Below the pieces are notes generated by a model. That model searched no databases and was not told the DNA's origin. It was given only the letters and a program-made list of their open reading frames with translations. The position numbers were made by a program, and so were the translations under genes. Of a stretch of DNA of 64,000 nt, positions 47,001 through 59,414 are shown piece by piece. Numbering within the stretch: the first letter of the stretch is position 1; each line of letters begins with the position of its first letter. The DNA is from Diadema setosum (lineage: Eukaryota; Echinodermata; Echinoidea; Diadematoida; Diadematidae), in contig NC_092692.1 of assembly GCF_964275005.1 (NCBI RefSeq), positions 11,704,764 through 11,768,763 on the forward strand. Direction: 5' to 3'.

Positions 47001-50000
47001 CATATACTGCAAAGATTATCTTAATGAAACAAAAGAACTTTCCATGGCAATAAGCCATCACCTACTGCTTTGCTTCTGAACTGGTGGGCTGCATGTTGGC
47101 CAAAAAATGACATAAAAGAAACTAATATCTGATCAAACTGGGCCTCAAAAAAATTAGGAGACAAAGTGGGCCTCAGGTTGCAAAAGCTTGAGAAGTGTGG
47201 AACTAATGGATATTATTTGTTAACTGTATTAACATGACAGTCAAATTTTGCGCCTGCTTAAAAGGACTTCTCTACTGTGGAGAGACATTGAAATGAAAAA
47301 GATTACCATCACTGTGTGACTGGCATTCTAACCACAAGACACAATTCTCAGGTAGATAACAGTGTAACCTAGTCAGTTATCCTGTGGCAGTTCATTTCAA
47401 TGTCATTTACTTTCAATTTCTGTTCCACAAGTTGCACACATTCACTGTAAGCATTCTTTAATTGAAATCAACAGCAGAAGTATGTTGCAATTTTCTACGT
47501 CAGAAACTACTCCTGGAAAATGGCAGACACAAATGTGTGAACAAGCCATACTGTACATGACTACACATTCACAGCAAAGAGGGAACAACCCTGGTACACA
47601 GCAGAAAATTTCACCCAATGGAATGCTCTCCTGGTGTAGATATGTATGAATATGTTCGCTTTTCTCAAAAGCAAATATGCTCCCAATCAAGGCAAACAAA
47701 ATGCATAAGTACTTAATTCTCATTATTTATGAATTTAGCACTGTCAAGTTTGCTCTGAAATAACTGACAGAACAAATCATATCAAACATAATTCCCACAG
47801 TGCTCATAATACTGCCTAGACTGGACACTATGTCACATCATCTAATGACCGCCACTCACCATGAGAGTCAGGCTTGTTGACCACCTCCCCCTTGCTGTCG
47901 AATCCCAAGATATCATTCCCGACACTGCTCGTCCTCCCCGACTCCATCTCGTGCTTGTGGCGGAAGAGCTTCTGCCGGGCAAAGCCGCGCCCGTTGTCCA
48001 GCTCCCCGTGGGTCAGCACCCCCAGCAGGGTGCTCTTCCCAGCGTCCACATTGCCGACCACTGCAACTCTGTAGCGACATGACATGATTACATGTTAGGC
48101 TGACCCATCTAGAGCTATCTGATTGGCTTATCACGGTTTAATGACTTGTCTCTCATTATAGCACCAAAGAGAGGAACAGACGTACATACAGTCATTAATG
48201 CATACCATTTGGCAAAGTTTTACTTGCAAACCTGTCCATAACACATACAAAAAGGAATGGCAAAGCCACTACAGGACTTTCCCATCTTGACATACAACTG
48301 TACAAGCATACACAAGTACTATGTACATATGTTGTACACACATACCGTACACCTTTTTAGTGCACCTTCTTGGCAGAAGTATAAACAATTTGGACTGTTT
48401 CATATGAAAGCCAGAACATACCCTACATGAATGTGAACACAAATATCACCATAACAGATCATATTATACACTATACTTGTATTTCAGGTCTGATTTGAGG
48501 TCAGGTATTGTCAGGTCTAATACAAATTGCAGTTTGTGTTTTTCAGACCTACGTTGAACTGTCGAGCTGTATTTAGCATTAATATTCAGGATTTGAGTGC
48601 CTACCTGACTTCGTAGAAGTCTTCGTCATCTGCCTTTCTCCTCACTAGATAGTCAGCCACCACGCCATTCTCCAGATCTCTCTCACGTAGTAGGACGACG
48701 TCGGCCTCGATGCTCTGAGCCATCCTCTCCAGGGTGGCCACAGAGGCTGCCAGCTCATCGGAACTCAGCCCACTCTTGGTGCCATTGTCTGTAAGACATC
48801 ACACAACCACAAATGCATGCAAAGTATTCAAACAAGTACAATTGTATACAACAAACAAAACATAATGCACATACTGCACATTCATATGCTTACAAACACA
48901 AATGTTGACTTTTCAACTCTTCCATGTACATTTGCACAACTGTATAAGCTGCTATTTTCACATACAGATTAGTACATGAGGAGGTCTCCAACATTTTCGT
49001 GAGATGTTGTTTTCGCGAATTGACACCGTGAGTACAGCAAATGCACTATTACTCTTGCGCATGGCAAAATTTTTGCATGTTGTTAATTAGCGGTCCAATC
49101 GTGATTCGAGAAATTTGTGAATATTAAACCCGCGCAAAACAGCTGAAATACAGTATTCCTAATCATTCTAAACCAACACTGATAAGAACATTTTACATTC
49201 ATACATTTTGTATCATACTCCATGTATGTACATCTCTGCAGGTGTTACATCAAAATGTTTTGTTTTCATTGTCTCATACACTTGTAAGTTAAAAATGATT
49301 GATACTGATGAGAACAATAAAGAGACAATGAAACAAATAATCCAGTACTTTGTTTCAAGACATACATTTGTACATGTACACCGTGGACAGTATAATTGAG
49401 CTACAACGTAAATAGGCAGATATTATACTTGAAGCACTTTAAAAGGTACTTTTAAACTCTTTGATTACTGTACCAGGTAATTTTCATCTGGCCCCAGCAA
49501 CGATTCACATGAGAAGCATACAGCACATGGGTGTACAGCTGTACTTGTACATCACACAAAACGGTGACCCAACAACTATCCATTAGTCATCACCATTTTG
49601 CTGCTACCCTGGTACAAATTTTTGACTTCCCTGTATGCATACATTCTGATTACAGTACAAATGTAAGTGAACTGTGCAAGAAGATGGGATGCTGCATTTG
49701 CCAATCAAGCAAAAAGTCCTCCATGGAAAGAACAGGACTTTAATTTACAATTGAATCATGGCCTGTGATGTGCATTTAATGTATAATGTACAATGATCTT
49801 TACATGGCTGTAGATGCGTTTGTGAAATACTTGTATGCAATACACTGTACTACAATGCTCAGTGATACACTAAAAGTACACATACTGTACACTGACAAAG
49901 ACAGTGATAGTCAATTGTCTACAGTATGTGAGCAATAACCATACACACTTCACTTACAATATAAATGTACAATGAGAGCAAATTACAGCATTAAAAATTA

Positions 50001-53000
50001 ATGCAACACACATGGATAATCATTATTTAATCAAGGTTTTACAGCAAACAGTGCAATACTAGTACTTCTTCACAAATGTATGCAAATATTTGCAAGTATA
50101 TTTTATCAGTGATATCGTTCTTGAATAAACTGCAACACAATTCTACTGTTGTGGGTTTGTTTGTTTTTCAGATCAAATGCCTAATTATACATTCCTTGAA
50201 CAATTAACATTCATTTCATTCAGCAGAGTGGAAGAACTGTTAGATCAATATAAAATGCATACAAATATTATGCCTTAGATGTTGTACAAATGTATCTTAA
50301 TCAGGAGATATACAGCTAGAGCAGGAGAAACTTAAATCAAGCAAGAGAGAGGGAGATGTTGAGTGAGAGAGAGAGAAAAAAAAGGCCTCTAAGTGGGAGA
50401 CTGATTGACTCTGACTTCACAGTGTAGGTCACAGGATACAAGGAATTACATGGGATTATAATTCAGAGGTTTAAGAAACATTCATGTCTAAATGTGAATA
50501 CTATCAGGACTTCCCATGAACAATTGAGTTCTGGATCTTGATGGCAGTAGCACAGCAGTTTAGTGCACACTGGACTACATTGTATATAGTTTGCACATAC
50601 AGGCAGTCAAATTACATAAAGTATCCTAATCTACTTTGAACAGCCTATCAAATCAATGTGTAAAATGTAAAGGATTAGTAGAATTGGAAGGTTAGTCTTC
50701 TCAATGGGTGGGAAACATCAAAGCTTCACTTTGTGCATCAAACATATAGTGCACTCTCTTGCACCACAAGATCAATTCAACCATGACAGGATGATGCAAT
50801 CTCTTTGCAAGATGATATCCAAATGTACTAAAAATATATTACAATGCTTGTATCTAGTCTTGAATTAAAAACATGAGTATACAGCACAAATAAGGGCTGA
50901 ATTCACCGACAGACACTTGCAAAGACTGAAGCAAGGTTTGGTTTTCAGCTGTTGTAAGATTGTGCAATACTCTCAGCCTCACACACCTCTGTTATGCCCT
51001 CCTCAGTGCCCTTTTGTGAACTTTTTTTTTCCTCCCCCAAACAAGGAAGTAGTCACTCAGTGTGGCTTGTGAGCTCCTGGCTGATGGCTGGTGCAAGATT
51101 GTGCAATACCTCGACTCCAAAACAATAGTGACAAACCGGAGTGAATCATGGCCATGTTGGGGGTAGAGGATCACTTCATTTTCTTTATATTCAATATATC
51201 ATGGCCCATCAAATTCTGACAAAAAGTGCTTTGTTCATCATGTTCTTTTTTTTTTTTGGTTTTTTTTTTTTGGTTTTTTTTAGAAAACATGTCCTGAACA
51301 TCTGATATTTTGGGGAAAAAAAGTGGTAACCATTGTCCACGCCGGACATTGGCACTGAATTGTGAAGTTCTGAACGCTACACGTTTCCCTCCGCGGGTGG
51401 GCTTGTGCGAGCGAATCGTGTTTCATTCACTTCCACTCGATTCGCTCACGCGAAACGTGTGAGCGGACCCGAAACGTGTAAACGTGTCAGACTAAATGGT
51501 GACCAGTACTGTACAATGACGGTATATTATCATTGTACAGGGAACAGATACTGTAACAATGTTAGCTTTAAAATCAAAATCTTTATATCACACTAACCGA
51601 GAAGTATGTAGTCTGTCTGATACATTTTTCATACACAACGTCAATAGAAAAATATCACAAAGTAGTTTCCCTTGTCTATGCTGGTTTCTACACCACCCTT
51701 TACAAACACTCTGATGCCTGATTTAAACATTAAAAAAAAAACAAAAAAAAAAAAAAAAAAAAAACTTGGAACTACACATTTCCTTTCTACAATATTTCTC
51801 ACAGGATCAACACAGCAAATTCCTTTAAAAGGGGTCATTGCAGAACACTTGGGTGCAATCACTGAAAACCAATTTCTAGGAATTCACTGTATCCTTGATC
51901 TGTTCCACATTGCATATATATTCAATTCATTATTTTCAAATGCACATTACATCAAATGTACACTGTATTTCATAACATCACTATTTGTATGATTGATACT
52001 GCGTTAACATGATAAAATCTCAGTGCCATAATATCTGACCTTGGTTCTGCTGCTGAGTAGAACAAGCAGTCACTTTTCAGCAGTTTGTTTTTCAGAGAAC
52101 TGACTTTAACCACATGCAAATCAAATTAAGTATAGTGTGGAGAGAAATAATAACCATACTTACCAGCTAATGTCACTCTTTTCAAAAATAAACACCACAC
52201 TGCTCCTACAATTCTAGGAATCGATTGATGAACACTTTGCAAAAATCACTTCTTCTGATTCATTTCTTGAACTGATTTGCCACTTTGTTGCTTAAATTTG
52301 TTTCAAATTTTCAGAAATAACAGTGTCACAGGAAATGCACTCAAAAAATATTTCCGCTTTGTTTCTCACACCATGAAATCTGCTTGCCAAACATATGTCA
52401 GTGTTTTATGCAAGTTGTAAAGGGAATGGTTAGCAAATCTCATACACAATTCCATGTGACATTCACTTCTGGTAAAATTGCATGGAATACTGTTGGAATA
52501 ACCATAATCCCTACCTGAACTATAACACCAACCAGCACATATTGTATGTCCTGAAATTAACCTCAAAAGAATAGAGATTATACTGTAGTCTCCTCAGTCT
52601 CTGGGGCATAGCAATGGCTTTTGGGACTACCGGGACATTATACCATTGCTAATCTAAGCTAAGCCTCTTCCTTAATCTTATGGCATGGGATATTATCTGC
52701 CCAATGTCCTTAAAATTGCTTTGTTGAACAGCAAGCCACTGTGCAGGAGTGCATTTATAGTGTAAAAAGGATTAAATACATCATCAGACAGGGTCGAGCA
52801 ATCTGGGCATGACCAGAAAATAATTGCATCTTGGGTAACTGCACTACTGTCTCACCTCCAATTCCAACGGCATAGATCATCTCCCCCTGGCCCTCGTCCA
52901 GTCTCTCCTGAAGCTGTTTCTGCAGGGCTTCGTACACAGCATCAGATGGACACACCAGCTTGTCCTTTGTCAGCAGAACAAGACAAAAAACAACTTCAGA

Positions 53001-53954
53001 AGTCACCAAAGGACAAACATTATATATACACTACAGTGAGGCAGTTGATATAGAGTTGGTTGTCACGTCACAATGGATCAACTTTTTTTCTTTTTTTCTT
53101 TTTTTTTTTTGGGGGGGGATTGGGGAGAATGCTAATAATCAACAGTAAATACCATGGAAAGCCTAAAAACAGATCATATTTCATGCACACCTATTTGGGT
53201 TGGGGAGTTGTCAAGATGCTCCACTCTATGACCAGGGATCGCCATGTGGACTTTGTACTCTGCTTTCTGAAATCCAAGACCACAGCCAGTGTGTACAGAT
53301 ACTGTAACTGTATGCAGATGAATGCACACCTGCTCGTTTGTCTTCATTGTAATCCAATATCATCCAAACTGGTCTCTTCATGCCAAGCATGTACATGTAG
53401 CTTGACAGTGTACAAAACTACAAATGTACACTGTGTATACTACAAGCTAACATGAACAAGAACATTTTGAACATCAGCTACACAGAAATTCTCTCTACTT
53501 GTTTCTTCTTCACTGAAAAAAACAAACAAAAACAAAAACAAAAGAAAACAAAAACAAACAGAAAAAAAAAACCCATGGGAACTGCAACACTGTTAGTATT
53601 TGTCACTAATAGCTTTGCCTACAACCTGCCTTTTAATACAGGATTTTGGCCTCTTGCTCTCTTTACTAATCACAATACTCTGCATCAATTGATGTACCTG
53701 TATTCATACCCGGATGCAAAAGAGCTCATTACATTCTACATGAAATACAGTGTACTGTACATTCAATGCCTTGCCCTCACCTTTGCATGGAGTTCTCCCA
53801 TGTCCTGCTCATCCCCATTAACTGCAGCGTCTGGAGAAAAGAGACTGGCAGCCATCCCGGGAAACCCACCGCCGGGCCCCGTCGGAGTAGTGGGAGACTT
53901 CAGGTTTTCCTGACTTGGCGAGTCGGGAAGGAAGTTGGTGACGATAGCCGCCAT
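40690..53954 (-). CDS. GTPBP1: GTP-binding protein 1 (GTPBP1), 11 coding exons
   Basis: Translational-type GTPase of the GTPBP1/GTPBP2 family, related to EF-1A and implicated in mRNA turnover and ribosome-associated quality control in animals. Exons (minus): 53781-53954, 52856-52964, 48605-48788, 47860-48068, 46721-46860, 45192-45430, 44147-44291, 43463-43645, 42669-42807, 41666-41807, 40690-41002. All phases agree; the total is 1,977 nt, 658 residues, close to the vertebrate length of about 670. G1 'GNVDAGKST' at about 161-169, switch Thr in 'GRTSS' about 202, G3 'DLAGH' 246-250, G4 'TKID' 302-305, G5-like 'SNVTGE' about 360. EF-Tu-like domains 2 and 3 follow ('GTVVSGTTL', 'HHPTTIS'). The 'TKIDMCP' and 'NFSSER' wording favours GTPBP1 over GTPBP2. 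Confidence 0.95.
41666..41807 (-). CDS. GTPBP1: GTPBP1 exon 10, domain 3
   Basis: '[15 protein letters not shown]', '[20 protein letters not shown]', 'VESRMVF'. Not visible as a simple ORF. Acceptor ctccag, donor GTGAGA. Confidence 0.95.
42669..42807 (-). CDS. GTPBP1: GTPBP1 exon 9, domain 3 start
   Basis: '[13 protein letters not shown]', '[15 protein letters not shown]', 'TRYQAM'. Acceptor catgcag adds one Gln relative to the usual 'LKKIKRS' junction; this is the only AG in range. Donor GTATGT. Confidence 0.93.
43463..43645 (-). CDS. GTPBP1: GTPBP1 exon 8, EF-Tu-like domain 2
   Basis: '[19 protein letters not shown]', '[19 protein letters not shown]'. Phase 0 at both ends. Acceptor ctctgtag, donor GTACGT. 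Confidence 0.96.
44147..44291 (-). CDS. GTPBP1: GTPBP1 exon 7
   Basis: '[19 protein letters not shown]' and '[12 protein letters not shown]', the end of the G domain and the linker into domain 2. Acceptor tctgtcag, donor GTAAGT. Confidence 0.96.
44672..44989. mobile_element. MITE in GTPBP1 intron 6
   Basis: Terminal inverted repeats of about 21 bp containing 'atgggttagtcaaat' and its inverse 'atttgactaacccat'. Length 318 bp. Its interior holds the 42-bp palindrome at 44877-44918. Superfamily not assigned. Confidence 0.7.
44877..44918. repeat. 42-bp perfect palindrome without spacer
   Basis: Reads ccaaagagtatagaagctag followed directly by cgctagcttctatactcttt and gg; every base pairs about the centre at 44897/44898. 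'cctattcc' occurs directly on both sides. In GTPBP1 intron 6, inside the MITE. Confidence 0.95.
45015..45124. repeat. Hairpin with 44-bp arms in GTPBP1 intron 6
   Basis: Arms share 'gggaaca', 'gttccaccc', and 'agggtttgaaatgctatt' in inverted orientation with about six mismatches, loop about 21 bp. It starts 26 bp after the MITE at 44672-44989 and ends 67 bp before exon 6. Possibly a tiny MITE. Confidence 0.75.
45192..45430 (-). CDS. GTPBP1: GTPBP1 exon 6, G4 motif
   Basis: '[20 protein letters not shown]', '[16 protein letters not shown]' and '[13 protein letters not shown]'. Acceptor gatgtcag, donor GTGAGC. Confidence 0.97.
45966..46701. mobile_element. pogo-like MITE copy split by a nested element, intron 5
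   Basis: Left part (45966-46084) matches 36404-36500 ('gtggactcc', 'cttgggaccagcggtt', 'aacaaataaacaa'). Right part (46604-46701) matches the other end ('gatgttgc', 'tttcgttaaaggcgtgttcgtta', 'gaagtgcactg'). A 519-bp Helentron-like element sits between them. Confidence 0.7.
46085..46603 (-). mobile_element. Second Helentron-like element, nested in a MITE
   Basis: On the minus strand it opens 'attacctccgccaagggagg' and ends with a hairpin (gcgctct, loop, agagtgc) followed by 'ttctctagtt'. This mirrors the ends of the element at 11231-12051 ('taccccc', hairpin, 'ttctagtt'). It lacks the 160-bp central array. Short inner piece 'aactaactaacgaacacac' is typical of such ends. Confidence 0.6.
46721..46860 (-). 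CDS. GTPBP1: GTPBP1 exon 5, G3 motif
   Basis: '[19 protein letters not shown]', '[19 protein letters not shown]'. Not visible as a simple ORF. Acceptor aacccag, donor GTGAGG. A MITE ends 19 bp into the following intron. Confidence 0.95.
47860..48068 (-). CDS. GTPBP1: GTPBP1 exon 4, P-loop and switch I
   Basis: '[20 protein letters not shown]' through '[16 protein letters not shown]'. Contains G1 and the switch I threonine. Acceptor gctacag, donor GTGAGT. Confidence 0.97.
48605..48788 (-). CDS. GTPBP1: GTPBP1 exon 3 (residues 95-156)
   Basis: '[18 protein letters not shown]', '[11 protein letters not shown]' and 'DYLVRRK', the family-specific helical region before the GTPase domain. This exon is not visible from simple ATG-to-stop ORFs. 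Acceptor cttacag, donor GTAGGC. Confidence 0.92.
48979..49153. mobile_element. Degenerate MITE-like stretch, GTPBP1 intron 2
   Basis: 'cattttcgtgagatgttgttttcgcgaa' type sequence (given in pieces: 'ttttcgtgagatg', 'ttttcgcgaattg') with a right end 'cgcgcaaaacagctgaaatacagta'-like block. Terminal symmetry is weak, so the boundaries are approximate. Confidence 0.35.
51371..51490. repeat. GC-rich inverted repeat in GTPBP1 intron 2
   Basis: Arms 'gtgcgagcgaatcg' and 'cgattcgctcacgc' flank an 18-bp loop. Outer arms 'acacgttt' / 'aaacgtgt' extend the symmetry. GC-rich against a very A/T-rich intron. Poly-T at 51247-51281 and poly-A at 51731-51764 lie nearby. Confidence 0.55.
52856..52964 (-). CDS. 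GTPBP1: GTPBP1 exon 2 (residues 59-95)
   Basis: '[14 protein letters not shown]' to '[12 protein letters not shown]', the conserved GTPBP-family segment with an (E/T)xIY(V/A)xG motif. Acceptor gacaaag, donor GTGAGA, phase 1. Confidence 0.9.
53781..53954 (-). CDS. GTPBP1: GTPBP1 exon 1 (residues 1-58)
   Basis: Starts ATG ('[18 protein letters not shown]'), a Pro/Gly/Ser-rich and presumably disordered N-terminus. Donor AAAG/GTGAGG, phase 0. No upstream in-frame ATG chosen, since this one opens the only exon that splices in phase to exon 2. Untranslated exons were not located. Confidence 0.85.
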
Positions 53955-56384
53955 CTTGTCACAAGTTGTGTTGTCTTTGTAATTGAACTTGCTTTTCGAC
54001 TTGATGAATGTTCACATCCAATGAATTAACAAAGAGATGTATTTCACCTTGTCTCTTTTTTAAAAAGGCTAGAAGTTTGTGTGGAATTTCTTTCTTTAAT
54101 ATTTCCTTTCCTAAACTTATCAATGTATTTAAAATATCAAAGTTATTTCATCACTCTCAACAGGAATTATATGTAGACATATATATTTTGGCAAAAAGCA
54201 ATAACAGAAAGAAGACCAAAATAGCACATAGACCCACAGTATGGCAAGGGTGGGCAGGTTAACCAAAGTGATGGACCAGCTGTCAAACAAAAACTCTTTT
54301 ATGCTGATTATGTATGCTCTCTGGTGTTCAGCTAGTCACGAGTGGGATCGGAGCAGATGAAGTCAGGCTTTAGCTCCATCAATCACATTTGCACTTTGCT
54401 CCAACCAACCACACAAATTTCCATCAGTCGGGTGATCAGCTTGGGAATGCAGCTGCAAGCAGTGTACAAACTTGGAAGTTGTAGCTGCTTCCTTCGCTCT
54501 GCTTTCAATGACAAAATGGTGTTTATCACATCTCAGTGATTGGGTATATATAGTTGCACAAAGACATTAACCAGCACTTTCCTTTGCTCAACGTTAACTA
54601 AGTTTGATCCATCATCCACAGCAGTACTTTCGACTTTGTCAGGTCACGTCTCTTTCGTGTATGAATCATCCGCATTACATCTTGTCATCACAGTCCAGAT
54701 GATCGTCTCACGTCACGAAACACTTGCCTACCTATGTCCCGATATCAATTCCAGGTGATACTCAATGGAAGCACATCAGAATCTAATCACATAATTCACT
54801 ACGAAATGAAGCCACCGTCTAGTTTTGAATACCATCGATCAACGATCATTAATTTACCTTCACTAGCCAGACACGTAGATCGTAGGCCTAGATCTACTAT
54901 ACTTTCTATGGTCAAAAGGAGCACACACTGTTTAAATTACACTTGAACTTTACAGCTATATATAAAGGATAAATGCAATAGCGGTTTAATACACTGAACT
55001 GTTCCTTTAACTGAAAGCTAAATAGGCCTATCTATTATCGCAATGGACCAGCGTGACGTGAGCTGGCTGTTGGGTAAGCCGAGACGAGTGGGTTGGTTCT
55101 CACACGATCAACAAACACTGCAGCACAGACACCATGCAGATCCACTTCCTATATTATGCACATAAACCACGTAACGTAACCTTGCAAGCGACTTGCGGTC
55201 CCAAACATGTCCGAGCTAATCTTGCCTTTGGCAAACGCATTTTCCCTCCACTGGCTTTCATTCGGGAGTCTCCTTTATGGAGTTGGTTTCTGATGTAACG
55301 CATCGAAATTCTAGAGGTCGACAACGGACGAACTGAAAACACAAAAATATCGTTTCTCTGCAGCTCCAGCCATCATAAATAGCAGCTGTTTGTCCAGGTA
55401 GACACAACATGGGGGTGCGAGCTGCGCATGTGTAGTCGGCGAGCGAGAGCGTTTAGCGAGGCTATGAGCGAGTCGAGTGAGTGTAGTGGAATATTCCATT
55501 TAATTTTAGAGACAATGGTAATCAATCATAATTGAACTGTCATTTGTTGTGATAAATGCGCCAATCCTATAACAATTTCCGTAATTTGTTTCCTGAATTG
55601 AATGTTTATTCTGTATAATGAATAATTTATATTTGCATTTCTTTCAAGTCATAATTAAAGCAACATATTATAACCCCCTAAAAATCATGAATACCTGTAT
55701 AATGTGCCATGATGACAGAGGGCGCTTCCGACCTGCAGAAAGACAATTCCAAGGTCTGTGCAAGGATTGCGCAACAAGTTGTCATCGGTGATTCTGAAAC
55801 TGTCACAACACTGCCTTTGAATTGCTCATCTTGACCTCAAATTAATATAGTTACTGTATAAGACCTTGACTCAAATATAACAACGTCTACATACACACGT
55901 TCAATTTGTCTCAAAATTAGTTCGATGTTAGTAATGGAAGTTAGGTTTGGCACGCGTATTGTTTACTATTGAGACCAGTGATTTAAAAAAAAAAAAATCT
56001 AGTTATAACATTTGAATTTTGATTTCAATTTAAATTTATTGAAAACCAGACATAGTCACAGTAATGAATGAACATGAAGCAAATGGATATGAGAAGCAGA
56101 ATTTGTTAGTGGGGCCCATTATGAATGGACTTCTCGATCTTAACTGACCAGCAAAGAAACCCACAACACGTCAACATGAATCTATCTTAAAGGGCCAGCC
56201 AGCCGAGATCGAGAAGTACGTACATGAACAACACTAACATGGTAATATACAACGCTAAAAAATGGCAAGGTTTAATGTGCAGTGCGACCCAATAGAAAGG
56301 AAACTTGATTTATAGATGAGACATCTCCATTGCCTCTCAAGACTGATGAAAAACCATACCCTCCATCATGAAGATCACCATTTA
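53955..56384. other. 5' flank of GTPBP1, no coding gene seen
   Basis: Probably holds the promoter and any untranslated exon. The only CG-rich patch is 55020-55500, with 'cgtgacgtgagc' (CRE-like) near 55053 and a 'gcgagcgagagcg' run near 55440. No firm TATA box or start-site motif is identified. Short ORFs only. Confidence 0.4.
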
Positions 56385-56552
56385 CAGGGGCGGATCCAGA
56401 GGGGGCGCAACTGGCGCGCACGTCCCCCCCCCCCTTTATTTTTCGTTAAACACAAAAGAAATTAAAAAAAAAGAAAAAATGGAATGGAACCCAGAAGTAG
56501 CACCAGAAATATTAGTTGCACCCCCTTTACAGAATTCCTGGATCTGCCCCTG
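56385..56552. mobile_element. 'CAGGGGCGGATCC' MITE
   Basis: 168 bp with ends caggggcggatccag and ctggatctgcccctg. Interior has poly-C then an A-rich run. These ends are widespread among animal MITEs of hAT-like type, from memory. No clean target-site duplication. Confidence 0.75.
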
Positions 56553-57614
56553 AGTTATTTTCCTCCTCCGTCACTCACATACATATATGTACCAGAAACG
56601 AATTTTGAACAATGTAAATTAATCCTCCCCAGTACGCAGTTCCTTGGCAAGATAAATCAACGTATGAGTTTCCCTGATACCGATCAGGAGACACACTGTA
56701 TAACATATATACATTTATAATTATACAAATGTACGAGGGGAAAAACCCTGAAACATTGAAGATAACATGGTCCCCCCCCCCCCCGCTCATAATGATATTT
56801 GAAATGCGCTAGAGCATCAGTTGGTCACACACACACGCATAGACACACACACAGAGTGGTTCGTCGGCACTATACAGAGGAAAATAGATATAAATAGATC
56901 CAACATAACAAAACCTGGGAAAAACAAACTGGGGGGAGGGGGATGGGCTCGCCCCCCCCCCCCCACCTTTTTTTTTTTTTTTTTTTTGCACCATACATGT
57001 ACATAGGAATACATAGGGTGTAACCACTTTGCCCCCCCCCCCCCCCTTTTTTTCACCCCGGAAGTGGCACCAGAAAAAAATTAATAACATAGAATGTGGT
57101 TAAGCTTTTGAGGTTTAACAATGTGCAATTTTCACTCAAAACACATCAGTCCAATTTCACTCTAAATTCACTCTTTTCTGTTATTCACTTCTTCAAGAGT
57201 GAACATCTTTACTCGATTTTTTAGAGGGTACTAATACGATTACTACTACTACTGCTACTGTTACTATCATTATTATCATTATTACCATTATTGTACATTA
57301 TTATAGGGTTGTTCTTTTTCAATTGCAAAATCTACATTGTTCCTCATTTCATTGCTGCTACATGTATGATAATACCCAAATGCACACAGTTGCTACTGCT
57401 TTGTCTCTCCCCATGTCATTTCTGTAATTCCTCTACTTTCCTTTCCCTCTTCATGCAGCCTATTAACTACTTCGATATACTTCTGCAGGTCGCTGTCTCC
57501 GTTAATTTTATTTTCCACTTGTCTCTTCTGTTGTGTTATTGCCATGTCAGTCTTGTCACTTGAAGAGGGCTTCCGAACTTAGCTTTCATTTATCATAGTT
57601 TCGTCATTGGTACT
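56553..57614. other. Low-complexity intergenic stretch
   Basis: Several poly-C/poly-T blocks (56772, 56954-56987, 57034-57053). The segment 57030-57080 ('aagtggcaccagaaa') resembles part of the MITE at 56385-56552, so it is likely a decayed relative. No gene. Confidence 0.5.
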
Positions 57615-57879
57615 CAGGGGCCGCGGAAGCGGGGGGCTGGGGGCTGCAGCCCCACACTTTTGGTTCGTCAAAAAAAAAAAATCGAAAAAAAAATGGGGAA
57701 AAAATCACAACACTCATGAATTTCAATTCCCAAAGATTCAGCCCTAAGATTCTTCCCGTCAAAGCGGGGGGGGGGGGGGGGGGGGGTCTTGACCTTGCCA
57801 CCCCTCCCCCCTCCCCCCCCCCCCGGTCCCGCAGCCCCCCCCCCCCCCCCCCACAATGAAAAACGTTCCGCGGCCCCTG
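57615..57879. mobile_element. MITE with 14-bp TIRs and G/C homopolymers
   Basis: Ends caggggccgcggaa and ttccgcggcccctg are exact inverse copies. The 5-bp 'gtact' is repeated at 57610-57614 and 57880-57884 as a target-site duplication. The inside has a 20-odd base G run (57765-57786) and long C runs. Confidence 0.85.
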
Positions 57880-58183
57880 GTACTTAGTGTCCTATCTCCA
57901 TTGCAGAACGAATTTACATTGGTACTTTTTTTCCTATGGAACCCGCTGTTACAAGCTTTGCTTATTGCTGTTCCTTCATAATATTTCACATGTTAAAGAG
58001 AATTGTCTTTTATGTACTATGCTGACACACTTTCTTATCATGACCCACTTTATATCATATTTTGTATCTTGCTTGTTTGTATTTTTTTATAGTATTATGT
58101 ATAGATGTGAAGTGAAATATGAAAATACATGTGCTGGAACTGTTCACTGTGTGTCGAGTGTAAGACCAGTGCAGTTTAAGTTA

Positions 58184-58390
58184 TTCAATTCAATTTAATT
58201 CAGTTCAACTCAATTCAGTTCAATTCAATTCAATTCAATTCAATTTAATTCAATTCAGTTCAATTCAATTCAATTCGATTCAATTCAATTCAATTCAATT
58301 CGATTCGATTCAATTCAATTCAATTCAATTCAATTCAATTCAATTCAAATCAATTCAATTCAATTCAATTCAATTCAATTCAATTCAACT
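58184..58390. repeat. (AATTC)n pentanucleotide array
   Basis: About 40 near-perfect 'caatt' units with scattered 'cagtt', 'cgatt' and 'taatt' variants. Confidence 0.95.
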
Positions 58391-59414
58391 TATTTTTGTA
58401 TTGGTTTTCATCTTCAGAGGGGTCCACATTCATAATCATATAGCAGGGCTCGACACAAACATTTTTGTCTGATGGCTCGTTCTATAGGGCCACAAAAATC
58501 TTTGAATCTGAAAGTTTGGTGCCCCGAAAAAGACATGTCTATAGTGGTGCGAATCAAAACATTAACAATTAATTTTGAAACTCATTTACTCAATCGGGCA
58601 ACCCAAACATAAATGTGCATGTCCCGACACCAATATTATTATTAGTGGCCCCGGACCACCGGTAATGTCGAGTCCTGTGATATGAGTATATCATATTACA
58701 AGCATTGCATGTCTTTTCAGTGGAGCCTTCCATACAATCTTTCGTACAGTATATGTACATGATATTCCTGTTCTCCTATAATGTTTAGTTATACTGTAAT
58801 ACGCTCTCTATATTTTCACGATGTAAGGCCTATACTGTTTACAATGAGTATATTCCACAAGTTCAACACCCTCGAACCGCGCGGCCCGCGAGTATAGATT
58901 GTATTAAGGTCCATTAGTCATACACTCACGAGTCATACGGCCCACGAATCATAAAGCCAACGAGCTAGACCCCAAGTCAGACAGGCCCACAAGCTATAAA
59001 TATAGTGAAACAGGCCCACTACTATATAGACATTAGGTAAATAGGGCCCACGAGCTTGACACTATAAGCAAAAAAATGGTTCATGAACTCGGCACTTCAC
59101 GTAAATTAAATCCTGTGATGTAATATCGAATTCACACTCGTGGACCTTTTGGCCTGTGGACTGTAAAGCTCGGGGTGTGGGTCTTGTTACTAGCTCGTGA
59201 GCTGTATGATTCGTGAGCTCTATGACCCGTGGACTCGTAAATGTGTCCGATTTTCATGAAGAGTGGCATGATAATCAATAGGTGAGATATAAATCCACAT
59301 CTTCATTTATGTGCCCAAAGTACTAATAGGTTTTGGTTGACATTCATATACAAAGTGCTTTTGATGATGACTTATCTTATGAAAAAAAAAACAACAACTA
59401 TATATAGGTCCTAC

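Noticed and set aside
53452..53913. 153-codon plus-strand ORF overlapping GTPBP1 exon 1
   Set aside because: It starts in A-rich intron DNA and its end is antisense to exon 1.
56809..57090. Gly/Pro-rich ORFs at 56809-57090 and 57604-57989
   Set aside because: Created by poly-C/poly-G tracts, partly within a MITE.
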